Origin: Casuarina equisetifolia
Taxonomy: Eukaryota; Streptophyta; Magnoliopsida; Fagales; Casuarinaceae
Assembly: GCA_028551475.1 (NCBI GenBank)
Contig: CM052355.1
Span: forward strand, 26,873,580 to 26,937,579
DNA length: 64,000 nt
Reading direction: 5' to 3'
The notes beneath the pieces were generated by a model. That model did no database searches. It was not told the origin of the DNA and worked only from the letters and a program-made list of their open reading frames with translations. A program made the position numbers and the translations under genes. Shown here piece by piece: positions 12,188-23,819 of this stretch. Within the stretch, counting starts at the first letter, position 1; each line of letters opens with the position of its first letter.

Positions 12188-12670
12188 GTAAAATGATCAA
12201 ATGGAACCTCCTTTAGGGATCATTGAAATTGAGTATTGATGGCTCTTGCATAGATGGATGATGTATTAGAGGTAGGGTGGTTCGAAATGTGAGGGGGTAG
12301 TGTTCTATTCGCCTACCTTATAAATTTCGATATAGGAAATAGAGTTAAGGCAGAAATTTTAGCTTTACAATTGGGTTTGCATCTTTGTCAACAACGTAGA
12401 ATTATACTACATGAAGTAGGGGCAGATTTCCGATTTATGAGTCAATGTATTAAGGGTGAGTTTTCTCTACCTTAGGCTTTTACTCACACCATAGACAATG
12501 TATTAGCGTAATTTCTTCTCAAACTTAGGTCATTCATGCCTTTAGAAAGGAAATCTTTGTGGCTGATGCTCTCGCAAATCATGATCATTCTAATTTTAGG
12601 CATACAATTTTTGAGTATCTTAGTTCACTCTCAAGTAGTGTTTGCAAGATTGCATGAAAGGAGCAATTAA
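12188..12670 (+). mobile_element. RNase H-like (RVT_3 type) relic, probably from a plant LINE
   Basis: Broken frames carry, in order, the signature of the plant RNase H-like domain: IKWN then LSIDGSCIDG (the usual K-N-DGS start with the first catalytic Asp), AEILALQLGLHLC (the usual AEL-AL--GL helix with Glu), and FRKEIFVADALANH (the usual EAN--AD-LA end with the last Asp). Several stops and frame changes separate them. Such domains sit at the 3' end of plant LINE ORF2 or in RNase H-like gene fragments. No reverse transcriptase precedes it here. It starts about 200 bp after the CDC48B stop. Confidence 0.6.
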
Positions 12671-14580
12671 GTGTGGGGCATTATAAGCCACCATGAATAA
12701 ACTTTTCCTTTGTATTTGTGGAGTTAGTCTATTTTTTTTTAAAAAAAGAAATTGAAATAATTAGTACTAATTTTAGGAGACTAAGTTTTGAAAGATTAGG
12801 TATGCCCTATTCTGTATATCTTTTGAATTATGTAATTCTAAGGCATACCAATATAGTTAACTAGGGTTCTTTCATTGTTTAAGAAAAAGGTTTTTTTTTA
12901 TTAAAAAAAATTGATTGGAAACAAGGAATATGTATTTTTTTTATTTATTTATTACGAGGGAAAAAGGGAGGGGGAGTTGTTGAATCTCTAACCAAATAGT
13001 CTTATTAGTTATTAACTGAATTAGTAGATGATTGACTAAAATAAATAATAATGAAAGAAGGAAAAGATAGATATATAAATTAGAACTTAAATTATGGAAA
13101 AGAGTTATACATCCTTTCTTATTTTAAAAAAGAAATAAACTAAAAAGAATTCACATGCCCATGATTCGGGCCCAATAGGATTAAAAGTTGAAGCCTATCA
13201 ATCGATTCACGGGGCATCAAACCAATGAATTAGGTTAAAATCAATCAAACCCGACTCGGATAATTGATCAAGTTGAGGTTGATTAAACCAGATTCATGGA
13301 CCCCAAAACCCCAAGCCCCATTCCGAAGAGCACCGAACAAGACAGCCTTTTGAATGTCTAATTATAGGTCTGCTGAGCACAATGTGATTTATTTCCTCGC
13401 ATATACAAACAGCTTTGATAGCAACGCAGACACGAATTCAATAAGCAACACAGACAGGAATTCAATACCGTGTTGGTAAGAGGCTTTTCTGAAGCATACA
13501 AGGTTTAAGGGTCTTTCTCTCCCACCGATTGATTTGATGCCTTCGATGGCTCAAGGCTTACATTTTAAAGTACAGGCACCTATTCCAATGTAAAATTATT
13601 AATTCTTCTTTAAGTAGCCTCACCAGTAATTGTAAGTAAAAGTTAAATCATAGAATCAATTTATTATCGAGTAGCCTAATTAACAAAACAAGAAGTGTCA
13701 GTAGAATAATTGTTGGAGAAAATTAAATGATATATTATAGCATAAAGGTGCTTCACCAACAAGGATAAAAGCTAATAAGCTCTTAAATAATTAAATTTAT
13801 TCCTCACTTTATCAGGAATAAATTCACGATCTTAAGCCAACCAACATGTCGAGATACTCTACCACTTGACTAAAGTGTTTCCTCAACCAAAGAATAGGGA
13901 ACATTTTTTTTTTATGCAGATATTCAGGAGAGGCAATAAAGCATTTCGAAAGCACCAAAGATAATGAGCTAAAATGAGCACTATGATATGGATAGTATAC
14001 ATACTATTGGCCTTAAAGGATAATGAAATGACACATTTGCAAACTCAATATGTCCCAACAGCCATTGCAACTTCAATCCTGTAGAGTAATACCATCTAAA
14101 ATCCATAAGTTAACATAAGCGAAGAAAATCTTTCAATGGAAAGATGAACTGAATGTAATATCAACTTAATGGTTAAAATTAATATTTCATAACTAAAGGT
14201 CTCTCTCAATTGGTTGCGTCAAAATTGATGTCTCTCACCAACACCTTCACCACCTTATTTTCCCTTCCCAAGTGATTCACTTTCCTGCTCTAAGATATAA
14301 GTGCCCTTAGACATAAAACTTCTCACTAGAATCACATTGTGAGAGAGACTTTTTAACCATATTTTGTAATTCCAAAGGTTTCAAAAAATCAAAATTTTAA
14401 TTTTAAACATCATTTGCAACTAGTACCATGCAGATTTTGGTTGCATCAAGAATCAAAGAGTTACATTTACATACAGTTTGATCCCCAAAAACACAAGCTC
14501 TTGTTCTCCATTGCATTATTATTATAAAATTAGCTTGTTTAACAAGGAATGATGAATCTGCTGATGATCAAAATGCTAAC
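12671..14580. other. AT-rich intergenic stretch
   Basis: No gene seen. It holds poly-T/poly-A runs near 12730-12960 and a short direct repeat at 13420-13470 (acgaattcaataa / aggaattcaata). The DNA at 14200-14290 read on the minus strand looks faintly protein-like (NKVVKVLVRDINF), but I could not place it. The nucleotide-binding exons of the ABCB28-like relic would be expected here and were not found. Confidence 0.6.
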
Positions 14581-16527
14581 CTGATGATATGAATTGATTA
14601 CTGGGCAAGAGATCCATCAACTAGAAGACTTTTTTACTTGCCCCAACAAATTGCATCAAAGATGATAAATTGTCCCCCACCCATCATGTTGAATAAATTA
14701 GCCATTCACTGTACAATATAAACTTTGTGAGTTGCTTTGTTGTTACATGGTCAGCTAGAATAGATGCTCCTCTCAACATCACTGCAAAAACCTGCAAAAT
14801 TAAATATGCCAATAAATACTAGAGTGAAGAGATGGAACTTAGGAACAAATAGAAAATAAAATTTTCACATAACACAACTGATAATAAAAATTTGACATAG
14901 GACTTAGAAAGCTTTAATGTCCATACATAAAATCCAAACCTCATGCACTAATGACAAATAACATATGCTATGCTTCAAAGTCTAAACAAAATGAAGCTAG
15001 AAACAACTCTAAAAATTAAAGGTTATAATGTTTTGTAACAAACCAAAAGGCATGAACAGAAAGTAAAAAATAAATCATCTCTAAATGATAGATTATTCAG
15101 TATCAATTGGGAATTTTTCACATAAGATTTCAAATTTTTGATAGAAAAAGAGAGAAGATTTACTATCTCAAACACATTCTGAAAAACACTAGAAAAGAAA
15201 GACCTGAGTTGAGTGGTAAAGAGTATTGAAGCTCAGATTCTAAAAACCATATGCAGCACTTTGCCGCAAGCTTATGTCAGCTAATTTCCCCAGCCAATGC
15301 TTGTACCTAGACTCTATAGACAAATAGATTATCAGTTAAAACCATTTAACAATATAACACATGCTTGTTTCCATATGCTTTAAGTACAGTTTGTTATAGA
15401 AACCCAAGTGGAGCATCAGTGATTATAGAAGAAAGACATGATCCCTATCAACAATATTTGCCTTCTATGCTCATCTTCCTTTGTTCCATAAACATGAACA
15501 GTTCTTATCAAAGAAAGGGTCTCCTAAGCAACCTGCATTGTATAATCAAGTAATGTTTCTTATTGAACTCATTCAAAAATCAGAATTTTCAATGACCACA
15601 GTTAAGAAATTTTATTCTACTTCATTGGTAAAAGCAGAACCTACCTGCCTTCTTTTAATACCTATGAAAAGGGCATACAAAAGTCAACAAAATCCCTAGG
15701 AAACAAGAGAGAAAAGAAAAGGAGAAAGAATGAGAGAAGATGGATTGAGATTAAGACTGAATGCATGAAGCAATGGGATGCCAGCATGCCTTTCTTTCTG
15801 TCTCACAATGGACACTCTATATACACAAATTCAGAGCCTTTTTAACCAAAATAAATAAATAATGGGCCCTTTTATTCTCTTTGTGAATTCTATTTTGAGA
15901 AAAACTTGTACCTAAAAGGCTAAAAGTAGAACTTGTTATTGGCCCTTACACATGTTGCCATTTGTACCTTCAAGTTTTCTCCACTTGCAATGCCTTACCT
16001 AACTGCCTCTTTTAGGTCACACTAATCTTGCATCAAAGTACATTCGTAAGTAACAACAAAAAGAAAAAATCTTACCTGCCATAAAACAGCATAACTACTG
16101 ATAAAGTAACGCATATTGCTAATGTACACAAACCAAGTGGCCTAGATATAGTCAACAAGAAAACCAAGGTGCCCACTCCCTAATACAGAATCATGCAAAA
16201 CATAATCCTAAGCATCAAACAAAGGTAAATCAAATTAAGACACTAATTTATTCAACTGGCAAAGAAACCTGTAGAACAATTCATAATATGAGATTAAGAT
16301 CATTCCCAATAACTTGTGATACTTGTTGACAATCAGCACTGAGCCTACTTGTCAAATCACCAACCGTCTCAAAGTTAAAAAAGGATATATCCTACAAAGA
16401 AATACTGCAAAAGATAAGTTAAAACTATAAACTAAAACTAAACAGGTTTGGCTTGCTTGAGTTGCATAACATATTTTAGAACCTGTAAGAGAAGAGAAGA
16501 ATACAATGTTTCCCTCATACGCTTGAC
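14581..16527 (-). pseudogene. ABCB28-like (TAP-type half ABC transporter) relic, transmembrane part
   Basis: Minus-strand exons follow the order of plant ABCB28 (plastid-type half transporter): 16483-16527 (KRMRETLYSSLLLQ), 16269-16391 (DISFFNFETVGDLTSRLSAD then VIGNDLNLI), 16076-16180 (TLVFLLTISRPLGLCTL), a 17-bp candidate microexon 15645-15661, about 15456-15532 (TLSLIRTVHVYGT), 15204-15313 (YKHWLGKLADISLRQSAAYG) and 14581-14791 (LTKFILYSEWLIYST, DNLSSLMQ). Only transmembrane-domain exons are present; the ATP-binding cassette and the N-terminus are missing. At least six stops interrupt the exons, each where the family has Arg, Gln or Trp, so each is explained by one C-to-T or G-to-A change. 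Kept introns rule out a processed copy. Confidence 0.85.
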
Positions 16528-17436
16528 CTACATATTATTGTAAAAGCTTTAGTCAAATCAAGTCCTTGATAAACAAATTAATGTTTGAGACAAGTACATG
16601 TAATAATAAGATTGAAAGATAAACGAAACAAAAATCTCATTTGTTACATGTCACAACTTACATGATCGTGAAATGAAGTAACTTCCTATAACATATATTA
16701 ATCAGTTATTGAATTATAAGTAACCTAGTCTCGACCATAAATTGTCGTGTGTAGCGTACGAGAAAAATGGTAGGATACCTAAACGCGACCATAAATTGTT
16801 GTGTCAAGCCTTTTAACAAAATTCCCATTGGGACACATCTCTATATCTAAAAATGTAGGATACTTGAAATAGGTTGACCTTTTTGGTTTGGAGTTCTCAT
16901 TTCAGGGGCAGAGCCAGAGTTTTTAGATCTTGAGCTCTGCCTCCACTGGTCTAAGGTATGGCTTCCCACATAGTTTCTCCTTCACCCTCGTTTCCATTTC
17001 CTTGGAGTCTAAAATTAGATCTTTTATTCAAACTTATATGTTTACATTAAGTGTTGGTAGTAAAGTAGTTGAGGTGACATACTTCCTTTCATGTTTAGCA
17101 TGGTTTTAGGCATGTTGGGGTAGCTTAAACTCGATGTGCAAGATTGTGGGGAAGAGCTTGTTCTAGATATTTTCTACATAATTCAATAGCATCTTTTCAT
17201 TGTGATTTGTTCAAGATCCCCCTCTCATAGGCATACTCGAAGCATCTTGTTAGTTAAATCATGTAATTTTATTCAAAGAATCATTTTTTTTTTGGTTGAA
17301 GAATTGTGATAATGTACAAGTTGTTCTAAAATCTTTAGCTTTTTGGAAAAGTGACTAATATTTATTGGTTCACCAGATGCTATTCTCCATAGATAATCTT
17401 AAATCAGCTCTATGGAGAAGGGTCGTGACAGCTTGG
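16528..17436. other. Intergenic stretch between ABCB28-like relic and duplication copy 2
   Basis: No gene seen. An imperfect direct repeat (gaccataaattg, then tgtgt) occurs at 16733-16750 and 16787-16804, with gtaggatac nearby at 16770 and 16855. If the duplication extended further left than this window shows, 17100-17436 would be the copy-2 counterpart of DNA beyond the copia element. Confidence 0.5.
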
Positions 17437-19281
17437 GTAGCAAGAAGGTTTTTCTTTATTTAAAGACTTTAAACTCTGCCAAGGAGTTAGAAATTACATC
17501 CTTTGTTGTGGGGTAGAGCCAAAAGAAAGAAATGATTTCTCTTTGCAACATGTTAAGAATGAAAAAGATTGCTTACTTGATTCAAGTGGACAAACAACAA
17601 AGCCACAAAATTCTTTTAGGGGTACACAACAAAAGGGCCATCTTCCCGTGGCCCCTTAAATCTTCAAAACACTTTTAATGTCCTCTAACAACCAAATCTT
17701 GCAATTCGAAACAACGCCTTTATCCAAATCCTTTGGAAATGGGCTCAATATCAATTGAGAGGTAGATATAAGTAACAAATTCATACCAACAACGTAGCAA
17801 ACCAAGAAAATTAGGAGATTCTACCATGACATAGATATTATCCTTTTTTTAAACAAACATAATTTACATTAGTACCTCTAGTAATGGTAAAGTTGGATGC
17901 TCTAACATAGTGTTTTTGTATTTGTTTTCTTAAATTTAGTTAGTTAAACTATCATCTATCATTTGAATTTGTTAAATAAATTTTAGGAGTTATTCACCAT
18001 ACAACAAGACAATTGGAGGAATTTTCAAAATCTAAAATTCATGAATTTAAAGGTACAAGAATTTAAAGAAACATAGAAGAGAAATCCAAAATAGGGGTAA
18101 TGGAGCTGAAAGGGTAGACATGCATCTAACTAGAATTTCATTTCTTTTGAACCAAGAGCCAAATCTAACTCTAAAAGTCCAGATGAATTAATATAAAAAA
18201 TTTATATGTAGCTTCGATGTGCCTATGTTAATTTTGAACAGGCTTTCGTGTAAATGAAGGATTCTCTGACAGTGCATGGCATTTTAGATTGCTGAAACCA
18301 TTATATAGAAGTTAAAAAACTAAGATTGAATCGGCATCCATGGGAATAAGAGTTATAAATCAAGATATTCAAGTATCATTGCATGTATTTGATGACATGG
18401 GAGAATGAGAATCATAGTATTGAAGAAATGTATGTGTCAAGCCTACAGGTGAGAATCATAATATTGCAGAAAGAATATCATTTTATTAAGCCCATGACAT
18501 AAGAAATAGAGTCAATACTCTTATTAACTAATGATATTAGTGAATCAATAATAATAATAATAATAAGAGGCTCATTCCACATTAACTAGAACTAGCTTTC
18601 TAATTCCCTTTATTTGACAATTTGTTAAGAATCATGATTGCCTTTTTTCTTTTTATATTTCTCTGATCTAAAATGGAGGATACAATTAACCCGAACCATG
18701 AAAACTAGGGCTTAAGAGAAGAAACCCTAGAAGTCGATAAGCTTCTCGAGAATCGTCAGAACGGGATGCCGAGTGAGCCCTCTGGATCCACCCCTTTGGT
18801 GAGTGGTTGTATTCAGCTCTTTGATTGAATTCTATCTATGTTATTAAGAGCTTTGGATTGACGTACTTTTCGGATTCTTTGTAGTGTGCCTCAGAATCGG
18901 AGCGAGCTAAGCGATTCAAGGATGACTCCTTGCTTCTGATGAGAGGGTTCGACTCTGTTGCCTACACTCTCTCTCTCTGCAAGTAATTTAAAACCCAACA
19001 TGTGATAATTTCTGGACAAAAACTTTTCTTTGAGCAGTTCGTGACTGGTTTACAACAGAAGTTACCTGGATTAGCTCCACTAATTGATCAAAATTTGTTC
19101 CTTTTTCTTGGCAAATAAAGTTCCTTATTGTTACTGTAATATTTTGTACATGGAAAGCCAGGGGAGCGTAAGCAGCAGTAACGTGGAGAAGAGCAGAGTG
19201 CTGTGGAGAGCAGAGGAAGCAATTGCCGGAAACGCCGAAGCTCTACAGGCTCTCAGAGAGCTTATCACTTTCCCTCTCTAT
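17437..19281 (+). repeat. Segmental duplication, copy 2
   Basis: Matches 3282-5199 along its whole length, including the AAT tract (shorter here), the 20-codon leader frame at 18766-18828, and the first 44 codons of CDC48B. The match ends abruptly at ctctctat, followed by unrelated DNA (attttgagcc). Confidence 0.92.
19150..19281 (+). pseudogene. Truncated CDC48B exon 1 (duplicate)
   Basis: The ATG at 19150 opens 44 codons that match exon 1 of the 5068 locus (MESQGSVSSSN... LITFPLY) and are cut by the duplication end. The frame then runs a few codons into unrelated DNA. At LWRAEEAI this copy has Glu, as in the family I know, where the longer locus has Lys, so this fragment keeps an older state there. 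It lacks every ATPase motif and cannot encode a working protein. Confidence 0.88.
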
Positions 19282-21950
19282 ATTTTGAGCCTTTCACCTT
19301 CCCCTTTGTAGGTTACTTGTTTCTGTTTACTTTCCATTTTAGGAAGATGATCTAATGATCCTTTTCATTACATATAATTAGATGCATATAGTCCATGAAG
19401 TTAAGTATCCAAAAGTGTAGCTCATGTTTGCTAATAACTATGATTTTTCTCTTTTCAAACACTGAAAACACAATGTTCAGGAAAATGTTACCAAAGGAAA
19501 CACTTTGCAAAAAACAAGACATAAAAATAATTCTCAAAAAATAGAATATAGACTTTAGAAAGTTCCCATCATTTTAAGAATATTTTTAAAAAACAAGTTT
19601 TTATCGTTAATATGGAGGTTAAATTATTAATTGAAGAAATCCAAAACAAAAATAGATAGGTGATTGTGTATCCATCTTAATAGATATAATAGCTACAAAC
19701 ACCTATCTATTTTTTTCTTCGCTAAAGTCAGTTTAATCCTTTAAAAAATAAAGGTGCTTTCTCAAAGTAAGTATTTAGGATTCTTTTAAAATATTAAACA
19801 CTTTAAAATTTATCAAATTTTCTCCCTGGAGTTCAAAAACCACACTCGTTAAATATGTATTCTATGAAGTACAGTCGTCGCTTTCCATCACATCCAATAC
19901 TCTTTCATCTAAAATTACAAAAAGCACTTTTTGAAATTGTTAGCAATGACTTTTGTTCCTGCCATGAACAAAACATTTTCCAGTTGAGAAAATCAAATCT
20001 GGCCATAGCAGTGTTGCCAAAAGGGAGGGTTGAGTTGTACGATGGGCATTCGCTGACTATTTATCAAAGCTATCAGCCATTGCACAAGAGGGTGAAGAAA
20101 GTACTTTTCAGCTGACCAGTAATAGCACCGGAGTTTAAAAAGAAAAAAGCAGTATTTCATCTCATAATTTTCCCATCTTAGTTTCTGCTACAATTATTGG
20201 ATGGAAAATGATTCCAAACAGGGAAAATTGTGAAGAGGTCATAGCAGCTAAGTGTAGAAAGAGAAAGAAAACCTTTAAAGTTGTTTTTTCCCCGCTGATT
20301 CTTTAAAGGTCAAGTGGAGCAAGTCACTCTGAATTTTTAACACCTCGACAATGTCCTTATTTCCCGAAGGACAAATGATATTTGGTCTGCAGTTCCATGC
20401 ATGATGTTCATAATAAAACAACCACAGTACTAATCTTTATCGTGTGCTGGATATTTGTGACAAGGTTTTATGTGGTTTGTCAACCGATTTAGATGCTCAG
20501 TGATCTCGTTAACACTGTTGCTGACTATATAAAGTCTTCTTTAGTCAATGTCAATGCAAAATACAGGGTATTACTTACTTTTAGGATATGTGATTGTCGA
20601 CCTAGGTCTGTTGCATCAAGTCTTTCTGTTCATCTCTCGGAGCCTGTCCAGAATAAGAGGCTTTTTTGTTAAAATATTCTTTCTGTCTTAGTGACCATGT
20701 TGCCAATCTTTAGATGGATGACGAGTACAAAATTATTTTATGTCACATGAACCTTTGATGTTGCTGAGCTTCTGCTACCATTGACTTCTTCTATGTCGCT
20801 TGTCTATTAGTATGTGTAGCCCAGAACCAAAAGCTTATGAAGAAAGCCCTAGGTTCTCTGTTGGCCTCTATTCTTCTTCATAAGTTTCCATTTTTCTAAA
20901 TAATTTTCTTCTTATTCAATGAAATTATGTAATTTTAGGTAGTTTCTTTATCTTTGGGCTTGTCAAAGTAGAAATCTTTCTCAATCAAGCGGAAGGTAGT
21001 TCATAATTATATCATTACTGGGTAAAGAGGATTAAGTTTTAACCTTTTCTCTGCTTTTTGTCATCAATCTTGTCAAATGCCTGCTAAAAATTTCATGCAC
21101 GATGCAGTTCCCTTTCTGTCAATTTTGTAAAGACCACTGAATAGAAAAGAAACTTGCATTGTTATTCTCAAGTGCAACTGATTATAAGGAACTCCTTCCT
21201 TCTTGCAGTTGGTGCTGTCGATACCACACATTTTAACCATAATGCAGTTCTCTATGCCTTCTGATTGATGCAGCAACACATTGTTGGGGGGTTGCTTATC
21301 CTTCAGAACTTGCATGTCTTCATCTCTGTTATGTATCACCCTTAATCTCGATCTTTTTTTAAGGAGTAGTTCTCCTTGAATAATTAATTATCTGTTTTAT
21401 CAGAAATTGTTCTATTTTTCCTCCACTTTGATACTTTTTCTGCGAGCAATAATTCATTTTCCTTTCTTCCATCTGTTACTTATGCCTATTTGTTTGAGAT
21501 AGGCTAGGGGCAAGTAATTCGATTAGAAACTTGGTTCCAGAAGTGGCTACTTTGTATTACCCTCTTAATTGTCCAATAAAGAAATCACGGAAAAGAAATA
21601 TTGCTTTCAATGGCTTTAGTAATTGTTGGTGCTATTTGGCGTCAGCTTCCATGGTCGTTTCTTTCTGCTTGTTCTTGTCTAAATATTCTAGAAAATGTAA
21701 ATCCATTTATCCTTTAGTCTGTAGGGAGCTATCCCCCAAATTTATGATATAGGATTGGGTTTCGAATATGGAAACTGATGCAGCATCAATCTTACACCAT
21801 CATGACAATTCTGCACCACTATATGTGGTCTCTTTTGTCCTTTTCTCTTTTGCAACCATAGATACATATCATGAAGAAGTAAAAAGGAAAACAAATTAAT
21901 GTGAAATTGGTTTTATGTGTTGAAGCAAGTCATGCCATATATCTGTTTTC
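19282..21950 (+). other. Mostly non-coding, with short unidentified coding-like pieces
   Basis: 19282-19980 shows nothing. Three short plus-strand stretches look like exons of an unrecognised gene: about 20042-20137 (ADYLSKLSAIAQEGEE then FQLTSN), about 20222-20275 (ENCEEVIAAKCRKRK) and about 20508-20565 (NTVADYIKSSLVNVNAKYR, followed by a gtatta donor). I cannot name the protein. The pieces may belong with the larger broken stretch at 21951-22545. Confidence 0.3.
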
Positions 21951-22545
21951 AGATGTATCGATCCTTAAAAAATTAGGTTGTCCTGGGTGGATAGTAAGGA
22001 TGTCCACAAATCGTAGGCGGAGGGAAAACCTTCTTAAGAATAAAGAATTGCAGTATCATTCAGTTCTAAGGGCTGGCCACAGTCAAAAATCTGAACCTGG
22101 TGGTTGGGAACAGAACTGGTTGAGTAGCAATACTGCAGTGAGGCTGCAGCAGCAACCCGAGTGACAACCTGAACTTGGAAGTTGGTTCGTGCAAGCCTAT
22201 TGTAGTACCAAAGCCGGCACTAGCAGATTCTTCAGAGACCCACAATGCCAAAATACCTTCTGCCCTGAAGCTAACCCAAGCATTTCAAGGTCACCTTTTG
22301 ATCCATGACACCTGGTGGTTTAATCAGCATCGCGCGGACCTAGTTGCTTCAGTGGTCACCGCATCACCGGTAACTTTAGATAATGGGTTCACCTGCTTGA
22401 AGATCTCGAATGACTAAGTGGGTGTCCAATCTTGCAGCTTGAAAGAAGAGCATGGCTTTTACAAAAGGAAGTGCAAAACAGTGGTGCACCTCAGCTTGCA
22501 CCACCACTTACCTCTCGTTGCAAACATATGTGGCATGTAAGTAAA
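21951..22545 (+). pseudogene. Unidentified host coding relic
   Basis: After an acceptor-like ttttcag at 21951 a frame reads DVSILKKLGCPGWIVRM, then STNRRRRENLLKNKELQYHS and GGWEQNWLSSN, and stops at 22162. The sense continues one frame over (VGSCKPIVVPKPAL, LIHDTWWFNQHRADLVASVV) to 22417. A further exon-like piece follows a tcttgcag acceptor at about 22438-22540 (LERRAWLLQKEVQ, LAPPLTSRCKHMW). The composition is typical of real plant exons, and the frame change suggests decay. I do not recognise the family. Confidence 0.4.
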
Positions 22546-22609
22546 CGAAAGTCATATCTATGATACCATAAGATTTTAACTAGATTGGCTCCAACAATTT
22601 GAGGATCTC

Positions 22610-22846
22610 TGTTAACTTGTAAATGGTTTGTTGTTTATTTTTATCTTATTGGGCCATGTACGTTGTTGGGCCTATATTGTTGGGTAGTGGGCTTGGGCTT
22701 GACAACCCACACTCGAACTAGGTTTGCTGTATGTATAGCATGTAATTAGGTTTTTTGTTTTTTAATCAAGAATTCGTAAGAGAGGAACTCCGTTCAGCTT
22801 CGTGTTCAATCCGTCTTCCTCAGATGTTCTTTTTCTCATTCTAAGA
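22610..22846. mobile_element. Probable solo LTR
   Basis: A 237-bp block begins TGTTAACTTG and ends TTCTAAGA, a near-inverted pair of the TGTTA...TAACA type, and is flanked on both sides by atctc (22605-22609 and 22847-22851), a 5-bp target duplication. Inside are LTR-like features: an AT-rich promoter-like part, then a pyrimidine-rich leader-like part. No primer site or coding DNA adjoins it, so it is a solo LTR left by recombination. The family is unknown. Confidence 0.6.
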
Positions 22847-23262
22847 ATCTCAGTTCACCAGAATTTGCAAGCTAAGGTCTAATAGCTTACCTTTTTAGAT
22901 ACTGTAGAATTTAAATCTTTCTTTCTCCTCTTTTTAGTTTGTTCTTTTGTCGTGGTAAAACCCTCCGGCGGTGACAGTACTTGAGAGAGCTCCCAACAGA
23001 AGGTTGTTTGTTATCCATGAAAATGAAAAATCTGAGACTCACACAACTCTTTTGTTGAACCCGATACATGTATATGTTAGTATTTGAATTGAAGAGCCTC
23101 TCAAGAAAATAGTCCCACAAGAAAATATATATATATATAATTGATATTGCAGTAATGCGTACACAACTAAACATTTCTTCTTTATTCATTTCTTCCTTAA
23201 AATAACATATAGGAATTGGATGAATAACAGAAGAAAAGAGAAACAACAGCCGTCCACCGAGC

Positions 23263-23730
23263 TCAAAACATGAATGGAGTTGGTGCGAATGCCGGAAAGA
23301 TGACTTGTGTCGAGTTGTTCCTAGAAACAAACAGAGGAAAACAGCAAATAAGTTTACATGACAAACAAATCACTGAACTCAAAACTCCAAATCAATTAAA
23401 AACAATAAAAACTACCGAACAAAAGACATACCAGGAGCCGTCCAAGTCAACGATACTGCGAGAATTGTTCAACGATCTAGGTTCACCGGAGGACTTCCTT
23501 CCGGAAATGCCTCGGCTGTTTGTGTCAGAGACAGGAGGCACTCTGTCCTCGGATATCATGAAAAGCGCTGGCCTCCAATGCTTGGAAGACACAGGCTTTG
23601 AACCAGAGCGCCTGCTGCGCCTGGAAGAAGGCACGGTAAGCGTCACGTCGGTGTTAGAGTTGGTGTTGGCCTCCTCCTGCGGCGGTGCAGGGGTGCCGAT
23701 GGGACGGTAACATGACCTGAAGAACTTCAT
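23263..23730 (-). CDS. Small two-exon gene, 118-residue protein of unknown function
   Basis: On the minus strand, exon 1 (23432-23730) starts MKFFRSCYRPIGTP and ends in a split Trp codon with a gtatgt donor. Exon 2 (23263-23320) follows a tttctag acceptor and ends FPAFAPTPFMF-stop. Joined, they give 118 residues with no interruption. The protein is basic and Ser-rich in the middle (SSRRSRRSGSK), then has KHWRPALFMISED, an acidic DLDGSW and a hydrophobic tail. There is no signal peptide or membrane segment. A TATA box at 23810-23818 on the same strand lies about 80 bp before the ATG, which supports this start. A clean frame, clean splice sites and a placed TATA box argue for a live gene. I do not recognise the family. 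Confidence 0.7.
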
Positions 23731-23809
23731 TTGTCGTGGGTAGTGAAGAGCTTGTGGCAGCGTTTCTGGAACTTGGGACAGCTGCACAAAGAACACAGGA
23801 ACAAAAATA

Positions 23810-23818
23810 CATATATAT
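23810..23818 (-). promoter_or_regulatory. TATA box of the 118-aa gene
   Basis: Minus-strand TATATATGT sits about 80 bp upstream of the ATG at 23730. That spacing leaves a start site near 23785 and a ~55-nt leader. Confidence 0.5.
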
Positions 23819-23819
23819 A

